64,000 bases of DNA, taken from the NCBI GenBank assembly GCA_003260025.2, contig QFZU02000028.1:36450-100449 (forward strand), written 5' to 3'. Below, in pieces: positions 51,958 through 62,300 of this stretch. Made by a program: the position numbers and the translations under genes. Every line of letters starts with the position of its first letter. The stretch's first letter is position 1. Origin of the DNA: Microbispora triticiradicis (GTDB lineage: Bacteria; Actinomycetota; Actinomycetes; Streptosporangiales; Streptosporangiaceae). The notes beneath the pieces were generated by a model that saw nothing but the letters and a program-made list of their open reading frames with translations, had not been told where the DNA came from and did no database searches.

Positions 51958-52304
51958 TGCGGCTCCAGAGATTGGGAGAGGAATTGTTGCCTGGAGTGTG
52001 TGCCGCCGTGACCGGTCTTACAATGTCGCCGAAGTCGCGCCGGAAATCCGGGCCGATGAACCGGGAACGCGGCATCTGCCGGTAACACGCCGTTCAGCCG
52101 CCGTAAGACGGTTTGCGGCCCGATCAGCCGGAGACGCGGCCGTTCCAGGGTGATCCGCGCCCGGCCGGGAAATTCCGCAGGTGCCCGGCGAGGAACCGGA
52201 AATCACGCCGCCGAAATGCCGGTGAAAAGCACGCGGGGAAATGCCGGCCGCGATTCGTTTCGGCCCGCACAATCAGCGGCCGGGCCGCCGGGCCGCCCGG
52301 GCGC

Positions 52305-52469
52305 GGAAAAGGATTGCCCGCCGAACGACCGCTCGTGAAACTTTCAGCGTCGCCCGGCGGTGACGGGGCCGGGGCACCTGGCAGGACATCTCGAAGCCGG
52401 CCGGGCCGCACCCGGTTGGGAAAAGGGTTGCCCACCGGGCCTGGGCCAAACCGTGAAACTTTCAGCGCC
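52305..52469. repeat. Duplicated module with TGAAACTTTCA core
   Basis: GGAAAAGGATTGCCC (52305) and GGAAAAGGGTTGCCC (52419) are each followed 14-18 bases later by the identical CGTGAAACTTTCAGCG (52334-52349 and 52452-52467) and then a CGCC-rich stretch. TGAAACTTTCA is symmetrical around its central base. Such GAAA-N-TTTC elements resemble operator sites of sugar-responsive LacI-type repressors in actinobacteria. Confidence 0.7.
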
Positions 52470-52612
52470 GCCCCGGCGCGACGAGGCGGAGACGCCCGGC
52501 AGGCGCTCCACACCCGTCCGCGCCTGGTCCCGGGATTGACAGATCCTCACGGCGTCATGTTGGCTCCCAGCCACCACCACCAGAACCCGACAGAGGGGCT
52601 GTCCGGGCCTTT

Positions 52613-52628
52613 GTGTTAGCGCTAACAC
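52613..52628. promoter_or_regulatory. LacI-family operator candidate
   Basis: GTGTTAGCGCTAACAC is a perfect 16-bp palindrome with the central CG typical of LacI-family operators. It lies 97-112 bp upstream of the GH127 ATG. No LacI gene is in the window, so the regulator is elsewhere. Confidence 0.82.
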
Positions 52629-52724
52629 CTTCCTCCGCAGACCTTTGTGATCGATCGCGGCGGTGGATGTCGTCGCTCACCGAGAATCGCCGGCCGCCCC
52701 CTCTCGTGACCTCCAGGAGGCCTC

Positions 52725-55058
52725 ATGCCGTCCCCGTCGCTCAGCCGCCGGCAACTGCTGCAGGCGGCCGGTGTCGCCGTAGTCGCGTCCACCGCCGGCG
52801 GGGTCGCCGGCGCCTCGGCGGCGGCCGCCGCGGTCGCGCCGGCCCGGCCCGACATCGGCGTCTCGGCGTACCCCTTCGAGCTGGGCCAGGTGCGGCTGAC
52901 GACGAGCCGCTGGCTGGACAACCAGAACCGCACGCTCTCCTATCTCAAGTTCGTCGACGTCAACCGGCTGCTGTACAACTTCCGGGCCAACCACAGGCTG
53001 TCCACCAACGGCGCCGCCTCGAACGGCGGGTGGGACGCCCCGTCGTTCCCGTTCCGCACCCACGTGCAGGGCCACTTCCTCACCGCGTGGGCCCAGGCGT
53101 ACGCCGTGCTCGGCGACACCACCTGCCGGGACAAGGCCACCACCATGGTCGCCGAACTGGCCAAGTGCCAGGCGAACAACGGCGCCGCCGGGTTCAACGC
53201 CGGATACCTGTCCGGCTTCCCCGAGTCGGACTTCACCGCCCTGGAAGCCCGCACGCTGAGCAACGGCAACGTCCCGTACTACTGCGTCCACAAGACGCTG
53301 ACCGGCCTGCTCGACGTGTGGCGCCTCATCGGCAGCACGCAGGCGCGCGACGTGCTGCTGGCGTTCGCCGGCTGGGTCGACTGGCGGACGAGCAGGCTGA
53401 GCAGCAGCCAGATGCAGAACATGCTGGGCACCGAGTTCGGCGGCATGAACGCGGTGCTGACCGACATCTACCAGCAGACGGGCGACGCGCGGTGGCTCAC
53501 CGTCGCGCAGCGGTTCGACCACGCCGCCGTGTTCAACCCCCTGGCCTCGAACCAGGACCAGCTGAACGGCCTGCACGCCAACACCCAGGTGCCCAAGTGG
53601 ATCGGCGCGGCCCGGGAGTACAAGGCCACCGGCACGACCCGCTACCGCGACATCGCCGTCAACGCCTGGAACATCACCGTCGGCGCGCACACCTACGCGA
53701 TCGGCGGCAACAGCCAGGCCGAGCACTTCCGGGCGCCCAACGCGATCGCCGGTTATCTCACCAACGACACCTGCGAGCACTGCAACAGCGTCAACATGCT
53801 CAACCTGACCCGCGAGCTGTGGCTGCTCAACCCCGACCGGGTCGCGTACGCGGACTTCTACGAGCAGGCGCTGCTCAACCACGTCATCGGCGCGCAGAAC
53901 CCGGGCGACAGCCACGGGCACGTCACCTACTTCACCCCGCTCAAGCCGGGCGGCCGCCGCGGGGTGGGCCCGGCGTGGGGCGGCGGCACGTGGAGCACCG
54001 ACTACAACTCGTTCTGGTGCTGCCAGGGGACGGGGGTGGAGGTCAACACGAGGCTGATGGACTCCATCTACTTCTACAACGGCACCACGCTGACGGTGAA
54101 CATGTTCATGCCGTCAACGCTGAGCTGGACCCAGCGCGGCATCACGGTCACCCAGACGACGTCGTACCCCGCGAGCGACACCACGACGTTGCAGGTCACC
54201 GGCAGCATGAGCGGCTCGTGGTCGATGCGGATCCGCATCCCCGCCTGGACGTCGGGCGCCACGATCAGCGTGAACGGCACGCAGCAGAGCGTGGACACCA
54301 CGCCCGGCACGTACGCCGTCGTCACCCGGTCGTGGACGTCCGGCGACACCGTCACGGTGCGCCTGCCCATGCGCGTGGTCATGAAGGCCGCCAACGACAA
54401 CTCGAACGTCGCGGCGGTCACGTACGGTCCTGTCGTGCTGTCCGGCAACTACGGCAACACCTCGCTGACGGCGCTGCCCTCGCTGAACACCGGGTCGATC
54501 ACCCGGACCAGCACCACGGCGCTCGCCTTCACCGCGACGGCCAACGGCTCGACGGTCAATCTGGGCCCGTTCTACGACGCGCACGGCTACAACTACACGG
54601 TCTACTGGAACACCAGCGGGCAGGGCAACGGCGGGACGGGAAGCTACCGGCTGGTCAACGCGGCCAGCGGCCTGGTCCTCGGCATCCAGAACATGTCCAC
54701 GGCGGACGGCGGTCTCGCGCTGCAGTGGACCGACAACGGCACCGCGGACCACAACTGGGTGATGGTGACCGACGGCAACGCCGTGCGGTTCCGCAACGTC
54801 AACAGCGGCAAGGTGCTGGGCGTGGAGAACATGTCCACCACTGACGGCGCCCGCGTCCTGCAGTGGTCCGACAACGGCACCGCCGACCACCGGTGGACTC
54901 TGGTCGACAACGGCGACGGAACCTACAAGATCCGCAACGTGAACAGCGGCAAGCTGCTCGCCATCCAGAACAACTCCACCGCCAACGGCGCCCAGGCCGT
55001 CCAGGACTCCGACAACGGAACCGCCGACAACCGGTGGCGACTGGTGGCCAACAACTAG
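52725..55058 (+). CDS. Tat-exported GH127 beta-L-arabinofuranosidase-like enzyme with ricin-type lectin domain
   Basis: 777 residues. The N-terminus is a twin-arginine signal (LSRRQLLQAAGVAVVAS) ending near AAAA-VAP (about 38). The GH127 (DUF1680) domain spans about 45-620: RTLSYLKFVDVNRLLYNFRA, WDAPSFPFRTHVQGHFLTAW, GTEFGGMNAVLTDIYQQTGD, GGNSQAEHF with the Glu, CEHCNSVNMLNLTRELW and FWCCQGTGVEVNTRL with the metal-binding cysteines. A beta-trefoil lectin (about 640-777) has three ~47-residue repeats ending in LQWTDNGTADHNW, LQWSDNGTADHRW and QDSDNGTADNRW. It would release L-arabinose from plant or glycoprotein arabinans outside the cell. A LacI-type operator upstream fits sugar induction. Confidence 0.93.
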   Translation: MPSPSLSRRQLLQAAGVAVVASTAGGVAGASAAAAAVAPARPDIGVSAYPFELGQVRLTTSRWLDNQNRTLSYLKFVDVNRLLYNFRANHRLSTNGAASNGGWDAPSFPFRTHVQGHFLTAWAQAYAVLGDTTCRDKATTMVAELAKCQANNGAAGFNAGYLSGFPESDFTALEARTLSNGNVPYYCVHKTLTGLLDVWRLIGSTQARDVLLAFAGWVDWRTSRLSSSQMQNMLGTEFGGMNAVLTDIYQQTGDARWLTVAQRFDHAAVFNPLASNQDQLNGLHANTQVPKWIGAAREYKATGTTRYRDIAVNAWNITVGAHTYAIGGNSQAEHFRAPNAIAGYLTNDTCEHCNSVNMLNLTRELWLLNPDRVAYADFYEQALLNHVIGAQNPGDSHGHVTYFTPLKPGGRRGVGPAWGGGTWSTDYNSFWCCQGTGVEVNTRLMDSIYFYNGTTLTVNMFMPSTLSWTQRGITVTQTTSYPASDTTTLQVTGSMSGSWSMRIRIPAWTSGATISVNGTQQSVDTTPGTYAVVTRSWTSGDTVTVRLPMRVVMKAANDNSNVAAVTYGPVVLSGNYGNTSLTALPSLNTGSITRTSTTALAFTATANGSTVNLGPFYDAHGYNYTVYWNTSGQGNGGTGSYRLVNAASGLVLGIQNMSTADGGLALQWTDNGTADHNWVMVTDGNAVRFRNVNSGKVLGVENMSTTDGARVLQWSDNGTADHRWTLVDNGDGTYKIRNVNSGKLLAIQNNSTANGAQAVQDSDNGTADNRWRLVANN

Positions 55059-55072
55059 AACCCGACCGGCGG

Positions 55073-55108
55073 GCCGTTGCCGGGGCGTGCGGAACCCCCG
55101 GCAACGGC
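55073..55108 (+). terminator. Terminator hairpin after the GH127 gene
   Basis: GCCGTTGCCGGGG, ten-base loop, CCCCGGCAACGGC: perfect 13-bp stem, 14 bases after the stop. No T-run. Confidence 0.8.
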
Positions 55109-55226
55109 GGCCTGGTGGTCCAGTGGGCCGGCACCGGCGCGCGACCGGCTCCGGCAGTCCGGGCAGGACCCGCGGGGCCACCGGGACGCCACGATCAGGG
55201 CGCTGTGATCGTGGCACAATCCCGGC

Positions 55227-58200
55227 ATGCCAGTCATGTTTCGGGTGCTCGGCCCGGTCGAGGCGTACGTCGACGGCGTTCCCGTCGACCTCGGCGGGCC
55301 GCGGCCCCGGCTGCTGATGGCGCGCCTGCTGATCGCCGGGGGCGCCACGGTGTCGGTGGACGCGATCCTCGACGACCTGTACGACGGCGCCCCTCCGCCG
55401 CGCGCCCTGAGCACCCTGCACAGTTACGTCTCCGTCCTGCGCCGGGTGCTGGAACCGGGGCGCGCGCCCCGCACCCCGTCGTCGGTCCTGATCAGCCGCC
55501 CGCCCGGGTACGCCCTCGGCCCGCACGAGGTGGACGCCGAGGAGTTCCTGCGGCTGGCCAGGGCCGGCGAGCCCGAACGCGCGCTCGCCCTCTGGCGCGG
55601 CGCGCCGTACGAGGAGTTCGGCGACGTTCCCTGGCTCCGGCCGGAGATCGAGCGGCTGGCGGAGGCCCGCCTGGTGACCCGGGAGCGGCTGCTGGGAGGG
55701 CGGGTCGGCGACCCGCACGTGGTGGGCGAGCTGGAGGCCCTGGTGGCCGAGCATCCCCTCCGGGAAGGGCTGTGGGAGCTGCTCGCCCGCACGCTCTACG
55801 CGCTCGGACGGCAGGCGGACGCGCTGGAGGCGCTGCGTTCCGCCCGCGCCCGGCTGGCCGGGGAACTCGGCCTCGATCCCGGCCCCGCGCTGCGGCGGCT
55901 GGAGGAGGCGATCCTCACCCAGGACCCCGCCCTGGACCGGGCCGCGATCCCTACCCGGACTCTGGTACGACCCGCCGCCGTACGGGCCGATTCGGTCCCC
56001 GGCGGCGGGCGCGCGGAGGGGTCTTCGCCGGAGCGGCGGCATGTCGGCCGGGCGAGCCAGCTCGACCGGCTGACCGGCCTGGCGCACGACGTGGCCCGGG
56101 GGGTGACCCGGGGGCCGGCACTCGCGGTGATCTCAGGCGAGGCGGGGATCGGCAAGACGTGGCTCGCGGAGGCGTTCGCGGACCGGCTGGCCGCCGACGG
56201 CTGGCAGGTCACCTGGGGCCGGTGCCACGAGACGTCGGGCGCCCCCGCCCTGTGGCCCTGGCAGCAGGTCGTCCGGGACCTCGGCGAGCGGGTGCCGCCG
56301 GCGGCGGCGTGGGCCACCTCCCTGCGGGTGCTGCTCGGCGGCCCTCTCGGCGGCTCCCCCGGCGGCCCTGTGGGCGGCTCCGCCGCACCGGACGGTCCCC
56401 CCGCCGAGGCGGGCGAGGCCCGGTTCCTGCTGCACCAGGCCACGGCGGCGTACCTGGAGACCGTCGCCGCCGACCGCCCGCTCCTCGTCGTGATCGAGGA
56501 CCTCCAGTGGGCCGACGCGGCCTCACTGGGCCTGCTGTCGGACCTCGCGCCGCTGCTGCGCGGCGCGATCGCGATCGTGGTCACCGTGCGCTCCGGCGAG
56601 GGCTCCCCCGCCGTGCACGACACGCTCGGCCTCCTCGGGCGGCACGACGCCCTCCGCCTCCCGCTGGCGGGGCTCGACCCCGCCGCCGTGGCGGAGCTGT
56701 CGGGCCTGCGCGACCCGGCGAGCGTCGCGGCGCTCGCCGAGCGCACCCGGGGCAACCCGCTGTTCGTCCGCGAGACCCTCCGCCTGGCCGAGGACCAGGG
56801 CCTCGAACGGGCGCTCACCGGAGTGCCCGAAGGGCTGGCCGACGTGCTGCGCCGCCGCCTGCTGAACCTGCCCGCCCCGTTCCGTCCCGCCGTCGACGCC
56901 GCGGCGGTGCTCGGCGCGGGCGCGGACCGGTCGCTGCTCGCCGAGGTCGCCGGGATGAGCGCCGGGACGGAGGTCGACGAGGCGCTCGACGCCGCGACCG
57001 CCATGCGCATCCTCGGCGAGGACCTGCGGTTCACCCACGACCTGGTCAGGGAGACGGTCTACGCCGACATCCCGCTCCGCGCGCGGGCCGCTCTGCATCT
57101 GGCCGCGCTGCGGGCGCTGGAGCGGCGGCCGGGGCCGGATCTCGCGCTGCTGGCCCGGCACGCGCTGGCGGCGGGTCCGGAGGCCTCGGCGGACGCGGTG
57201 CGCTGGGCGTCGGCCACCGCGCGGCAGGCGGCCGGCCGGTACGCCTACGAGGACGCAGCGCAGTGGTGGCGCCGGGCGGTCGAGGCGCACGGGACGCTTC
57301 CCGGCGCCGACCCGCGCGAGCACGTCGAACTGCTGCTGGAGCTGGTCCGGGCGCAGCTCGCCGCCGGTGACGGCTTCGCGGCCCGGCAGACCCGGGCGGA
57401 GGCGGTGCTCGCGGCCGACAGGTCGGGTGGCCCGCTGCTCGCCGCACGAGCGCTGACCAGCCTGGACGCCCCCGGGCTGTGGAAGTTCTACACCTACGGC
57501 GACGTCGAGCTGCACACGGTACGGCGGATCGAGGAGGCCCTCACCGCGCTGCCGGAGGAGGACTCCGAGCTGCGCTGCCGTCTGCTCGGCTGCCTGGGAA
57601 TGGAACGTTACGACGGCTCCGCCGACCCCCGGTGCGACACCGCCACAGCCGAGGCGCTGGCGATGGCCCGCCGTCTGACCGCCTCGGGGAAGGCCGGCGC
57701 GGGGCTGCTCGCCATCACCCTGAACGCCCGGTATCTGGGCGTCCAGCTCCCCGAGCACATGCCGGAGCTCGACGCGATCGGCGAGGAGCTCACCGGGCTC
57801 GGGCTGCCCGGGTTCGAGTTGCTCGGCCACATGATCAGGGAGCGGACCCGGATGGAGCTGTTCGACGTGGCGGGCGCCGACCGGGCAGCCGAGCGGGCGA
57901 GCGTGCTGGTGGAGCGGCTCGATCTCCCCTGGCCCCGGTTCCAGCACCTCATCTGGACCGGCACCCGGCGTCTGCTCGACGGCGACTTCGAGGGCGCGGC
58001 GAACACGTACGCCGCGGCGGCCGAGGCCGGTGAACGGCTCAACCTGTGGCACACCGCCACCGCGCTCTCCACCGCGCTGTTCATCCGGCACCTCACGATG
58101 CGGGACCTCGACGGCGCCGAGGAACTGATGGAGCAGTACTCTCCCTTCCCCGCGCACCGGCAGATCGCCGGCGTGCTCGTCGGCGGCTGGCGGGGCGACC

Positions 58201-58556
58201 GCGGGCCGGCCCTGGCGGCTCGCAAGCAGGGCTGGCGCCCGCTGCCGCGCGACTTCGGCGAACTGCCCGGCCTGTGCCTACTGGGCGAGGCCCAGATCGT
58301 GGCGGGCGACCACGACGCGTGCGCGCACACCTACCGCAGGCTCCTGCCGTACGAGGACAGGATCGCCTTCGGTGCGGGGACGTTCTGCGCCGGGCCGGTC
58401 GGCTACTTTCTGGGGCGGCTCGCCCACCTCGGCCAGGCGGCCGGCCCGGAGGCCGCGCGGGCACACCTGGAGACCGCCGCGGAGCGCTGCGCGGCGGGCG
58501 GGCTGAGCTGGTGGGCCGCCAAGATCACCAGCGAGCGCGACGCCGTACCAGGGTGA
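55227..58556 (+). CDS. Large BTAD/SARP-type regulator with AAA ATPase and TPR region (copy 1)
   Basis: 1109 residues. Order: OmpR-like winged helix (about 1-95, LGPVEAYVDGVPVDLGGPRP, LLIAGGATVSVDAILDDLY), BTAD helical domain (95-240, EAEEFLRLARAG-type start, HPLREGLWELLARTLYALGR), ATPase with Walker A GEAGIGKT (304-311) and Walker B LLVVIEDLQWADAASL, then a helical TPR-like region to the end. This is the AfsR/MalT-like plan of ATP-dependent activators. The target genes are unknown; the haemerythrin gene follows 66 bp downstream. A CACAAT box six bases before ATG 55227 suggests a leaderless start; ATG 55236 is an alternative. Confidence 0.9.
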   Translation: MPVMFRVLGPVEAYVDGVPVDLGGPRPRLLMARLLIAGGATVSVDAILDDLYDGAPPPRALSTLHSYVSVLRRVLEPGRAPRTPSSVLISRPPGYALGPHEVDAEEFLRLARAGEPERALALWRGAPYEEFGDVPWLRPEIERLAEARLVTRERLLGGRVGDPHVVGELEALVAEHPLREGLWELLARTLYALGRQADALEALRSARARLAGELGLDPGPALRRLEEAILTQDPALDRAAIPTRTLVRPAAVRADSVPGGGRAEGSSPERRHVGRASQLDRLTGLAHDVARGVTRGPALAVISGEAGIGKTWLAEAFADRLAADGWQVTWGRCHETSGAPALWPWQQVVRDLGERVPPAAAWATSLRVLLGGPLGGSPGGPVGGSAAPDGPPAEAGEARFLLHQATAAYLETVAADRPLLVVIEDLQWADAASLGLLSDLAPLLRGAIAIVVTVRSGEGSPAVHDTLGLLGRHDALRLPLAGLDPAAVAELSGLRDPASVAALAERTRGNPLFVRETLRLAEDQGLERALTGVPEGLADVLRRRLLNLPAPFRPAVDAAAVLGAGADRSLLAEVAGMSAGTEVDEALDAATAMRILGEDLRFTHDLVRETVYADIPLRARAALHLAALRALERRPGPDLALLARHALAAGPEASADAVRWASATARQAAGRYAYEDAAQWWRRAVEAHGTLPGADPREHVELLLELVRAQLAAGDGFAARQTRAEAVLAADRSGGPLLAARALTSLDAPGLWKFYTYGDVELHTVRRIEEALTALPEEDSELRCRLLGCLGMERYDGSADPRCDTATAEALAMARRLTASGKAGAGLLAITLNARYLGVQLPEHMPELDAIGEELTGLGLPGFELLGHMIRERTRMELFDVAGADRAAERASVLVERLDLPWPRFQHLIWTGTRRLLDGDFEGAANTYAAAAEAGERLNLWHTATALSTALFIRHLTMRDLDGAEELMEQYSPFPAHRQIAGVLVGGWRGDRGPALAARKQGWRPLPRDFGELPGLCLLGEAQIVAGDHDACAHTYRRLLPYEDRIAFGAGTFCAGPVGYFLGRLAHLGQAAGPEAARAHLETAAERCAAGGLSWWAAKITSERDAVPG

Positions 58557-58622
58557 CTGCCGAGAAGCGGGCCACAAGTGGACGTTGAGCCGCGATAAAG
58601 ACGCCTCGCGCATGGTGGGGTC

Positions 58623-59279
58623 ATGACAACACCGAAGACACCGACGCAGACCCGGCGCCGCCAGGGTGAGCCGGCCCCCGACCTCGTCGCCTTCCTCCTC
58701 TTCCATGCCGGGCTGCGGCGCGAGTTCGCCAGGCTGGCCGATGCCCTCGACCGCTGCGACCCCCGCGACGAGCGGCGCCGCGCAGTCGCCGACGAGCACC
58801 TCGCGCTGCTGCTGCGCGTCCTGCACCACCACCACACCGAGGAGGACGAGGCGATCTGGCCGCTCCTGCGGGGCCTGGTCCCGGAGGCCGCGCCCGTGCT
58901 CGACCGGCTGGAGGCCGACCACCAGGAGATGGACGCCGTGATCGGACGCCTGTCGGCCGGCGGACGGCCGGCCCGCGAGGTCACCACCGACCTGCGCGCG
59001 CTGGACCGGCTCCTGAACACCCACCTCGACCTGGAGGAGGCCGAGGCCGTGCCGCTGATCAGGGAACACGTCAGCGCGGCCTGGTGGGAGGAGTCCGCCA
59101 AGAAGGTCATCAAGAGCCACGGCCGCGACCTGCCGATGCTCGCCGCCTGGCTTCTCGACACGGCGACGCCCGCCGACCGCGACCACATCCTCACCACCGC
59201 TCCGGCCGTCATGCGGATCCTCTACCGCCTCTCCTGGCGCCGTGCCTACGAGCGCCGGATGTCCCAGGTGTACGGCTGA
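58623..59279 (+). CDS. Haemerythrin-like domain protein (copy 1)
   Basis: A 218-residue four-helix-bundle protein. Metal-ligand pattern: LVAFLLFHAGLRREFARLAD (first His), LLRVLHHHHTEEDEAIWPLL (H-x-x-x-E type), LEADHQEMDAVIGRL and LNTHLDLEEAEAVPLI. The C-terminal ~60 residues (SHGRDLPMLAAWLLDTATPA) form an extra helical part. Such proteins bind a di-iron site and sense O2, NO or redox state. GGTGGGG precedes ATG 58623. It follows the first BTAD regulator closely, and the same pair recurs at 59356-63386. Confidence 0.9.
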   Translation: MTTPKTPTQTRRRQGEPAPDLVAFLLFHAGLRREFARLADALDRCDPRDERRRAVADEHLALLLRVLHHHHTEEDEAIWPLLRGLVPEAAPVLDRLEADHQEMDAVIGRLSAGGRPAREVTTDLRALDRLLNTHLDLEEAEAVPLIREHVSAAWWEESAKKVIKSHGRDLPMLAAWLLDTATPADRDHILTTAPAVMRILYRLSWRRAYERRMSQVYG

Positions 59280-59355
59280 CGGGTGTCCGCCGGACCCGAA
59301 CCGGCGCCGGCGGAGACTGGGCCGGGCGTGGGAACGGTCCTATGCTCTCCTGACG

Positions 59356-62300
59356 ATGGTGCGCTTATGGGTGCTCGGCCGGTTCCGGGCCGAGGTCGAA
59401 GGACGTCCGGTCGATCTGGGGCCGCCGCTCCAGCGAGCGGTGATCGCGAGGCTGGTCTGCGCCGGCGGGCACGTGGTGTCGACGGACCGGTTCATCGAGG
59501 ACCTGTGGCAGGGCCAGCCCCCGCCGAAGGCTCTGGGGGCGTTGCAGGTGTACGTCTCCAACCTCCGCCGGCTCCTCGAACCGGGCCGGGCGCCGCGCAC
59601 CCCGGCGGGCGTCCTGGTGACCGCCCCGCCCGGCTACCTGCTGCAACTCGACGCCGGCGCCGTCGACGCGTGGCGGTTCCCGGCGCTGGTCGACGCGGCG
59701 GCGGACCTGCTCGGCCGGGGCGAGCCCGGCGAGGCGCTGCGCGCGACCGACGAGGCCCTGTCCCTGTGGAAGGGGCCCGCCTTCGCCGAGTTCGCCGACC
59801 AGGACTGGGCGGTCCCCGAGGCGTCGCGGCTGGAGGAGCTGAGGATCACGGCCGTGGAGTACCGCGCGGAGGCGGGGCTGGCGCTCGGCAGGCACGCGGA
59901 GATCGCGCCCGAGCTGGAGCGCCACGTCGTCGCCAACCCGTTGCGGGAGAACGCGGTGCGGCTGCTGGCCCTCGCCTACTACCGCTCGGGGCGGCAGGCC
60001 GACGCGCTGGCGGCGTTGCGCCGCACCCGGAACCTGCTCGCCGAGGAGCTGGGCGTCGACCCGGGCCCGGCCCTGAAGACGCTCGAAGCGGACATCCTCG
60101 CGCACAGCGACACCCTCGGCGCGTCAGTGGCCGCCGCCGCGCTCGTCGTTCCCGCCCGCGCGGCGGCCGGCGCGCCGCCCGCCCCTGCCGCTCCACCACC
60201 CGCCCGGATGATCGGCCGTACGGCGGAGCTCGCCCGGCTGGTCTCCGCCGCGGAACAGGCCGCGCGCGGGTTCCGGGTGGCCTGGCTCGGCGGCGATCCC
60301 GGCGCGGGCAAGAGCACGCTGGCCGACGCCCTGCTCCGCCACGCGGGCGACGAGGGCCTGCGCACCGCGGTCGGCCGGTGCCCCGAGACGCTCGGCGGCG
60401 TGCCGCCCGCGTGGGCCTGGAGCGAGATCCTGCGCGGCCTGTTCGCCGCGCATCCCCCGGCCCCCGGCGTCGAGGCGCGGCTCGCTCCGCTGCTGCGGGA
60501 GGGCTCCCCCGGCCCCGGCCAGTTCTGGCTGGCGCAGGCCGTGGGCGACTATCTGGAGAGCGTGCCGGGGCCGCTGCTGCTCGTGCTGGAGGACGTGCAT
60601 CGCGCCGACGACGCGACGCTGGAGATCCTGCGGCACCTGGCGGCCAGGCTGGCGCGGACCCCGATCCTGGTGGTCCTGACGCTCCGCCCCGCCGAGGCGG
60701 GCGACGACCTGGTCGCGGCGCGGGCCGCCCTGGCCGTGCGGACGGCCGAGAACGTGACCCTCCAGGGGCTCGGCGAGGACGACGTCCGGCGGCTGCTGGC
60801 GGACCGCTCGGGTGTGGAGGTGGACGCCGCGGTCGCCCGCACGGTCGCCGAACGGACCGGCGGCAATCCGCTGTTCGTGGCCGAGACCGCCCGGCTGCTC
60901 GCGACCGAGGGGGCGTCGGCGGCCCGGTCGCTGCCGCCCGGGGTGCGCGACCTCATCCGCAGGCGGGTCGCCCGCCTCCCCGCGACGGCCCGCACGGCCC
61001 TGCGCAACGCCGCCCTGATGGGCCGGGACGCGGACGTCGACGTGCTGGTCGCCGTCCAGGACGCCGACGAGGAGACCGTGCTCGACGGCCTCGAGGCGGG
61101 GGTGCTCGCCGGGCTGCTCACCGAGCCGGGTCCCGGCACGGTCCGCTTCACGCACGTCCTCGTCCGCGAGACGCTGTACGAGGACATCCCCCGGCTGCGC
61201 CGTACGCGGCTGCACGCGAGGGTCCTCGCCGCGCTGGAGCGGCTGCGCCCCGGTGACGTCGGCGCGCTCGGGTACCACGCGCTGGCCGCCGCCACGGCGG
61301 CCACCGCCCGCGAGGCGGCGCGGTACGCGCGCCGAGCGGCCGAGCAGGCGTCCGCCGTGTACGCCCACAGGGAGGCCGCCACCCTGCTGGAGGGCGCCCT
61401 CGACGCCCTGGACCTCGCCCGGGGCGGGGCGGCCGAGCCCGCGGACGACGTCCGGCTCGACCTGCTGTGCCGCCTCGTCTCCGCCCAGGCGAGCGCGGGC
61501 GACGTCATCCGGGCGACGGCCACCCGCGGACGCGCCCTGGCGGTGGCCAGGCGGCTCGGCGACCTCGGGGCCCTCGCCCGCGCGGCGACCGCGCTCGACG
61601 CTCCCATGATCTGGCAGAACGACCCGGTGCTCGACGCCGACGTCGTGGAGGCGATCCACGCCTGCCTGCCCACCGCGACGGGTGAGCTGCGGTGCCGGCT
61701 GCTCGCGGCCCTGGCGCAGGAGATGGGCGGCCACGACGAGGAGGTCGTCGACAGGGCGAGCGCCGAGGCCGTCGAGATCGCCCGCGGCATCGGCGACCCC
61801 CGCCTGCTGTGCCTGGCGCTCGGCGCTCGCTACTGGTCGCTCTTCGTGCCGGGGCGCCGCGACGAGCTGGAGCCGCTCGGGCACGAGTTGCTGAAGGTCT
61901 CCGCCCGCGCCGGGCTGCTCGGCTACCAGACGGTCGGCCACCACGCGCTGTGCATGGTCGCGCTCGGGCGCAACGACTGGGCCACGGCCGAGTGGCACAC
62001 CGGGCGGGCGGTGGAGTACTCCACCAGCGGCCAGCTGGGCCTGGTCCTGGCCACCATCGCGTTCCTCGACGCCCTCCGCCTGCTGGTCAAGGGGGAGTTC
62101 GAGCAGGCCGAGTCGGCCTACACGATCCTGTCCGACCGGATGGGCGAGGCGGGGGGAGCCAACGCGGCCGTCTTCGGCAGCCTGGCCCGCTTCGCCGTAC
62201 GCCTCGCCTGCGGCCGGGCGCACGAGTCGGTGGCCGAGCTCGCCGCCGCCCGCGACCAGATTCCCGGAGAGGTCGACGAGTTCTACGTCAGCGCGCTGCT

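Larger units (their letters stand above)
51958..52724. other. Long intergenic regulatory region upstream of the GH127 gene
   Basis: 767 bp with no supported gene. It holds the promoter side of the secreted-protein gene (51958-52020), a GGAAA-rich stretch (52170-52245), two copies of a ~48-bp module (52305-52351 and 52419-52469), and a LacI-type palindrome (52613-52628) about 100 bp before the GH127 start. No -35/-10 could be fixed with confidence. Confidence 0.55.
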
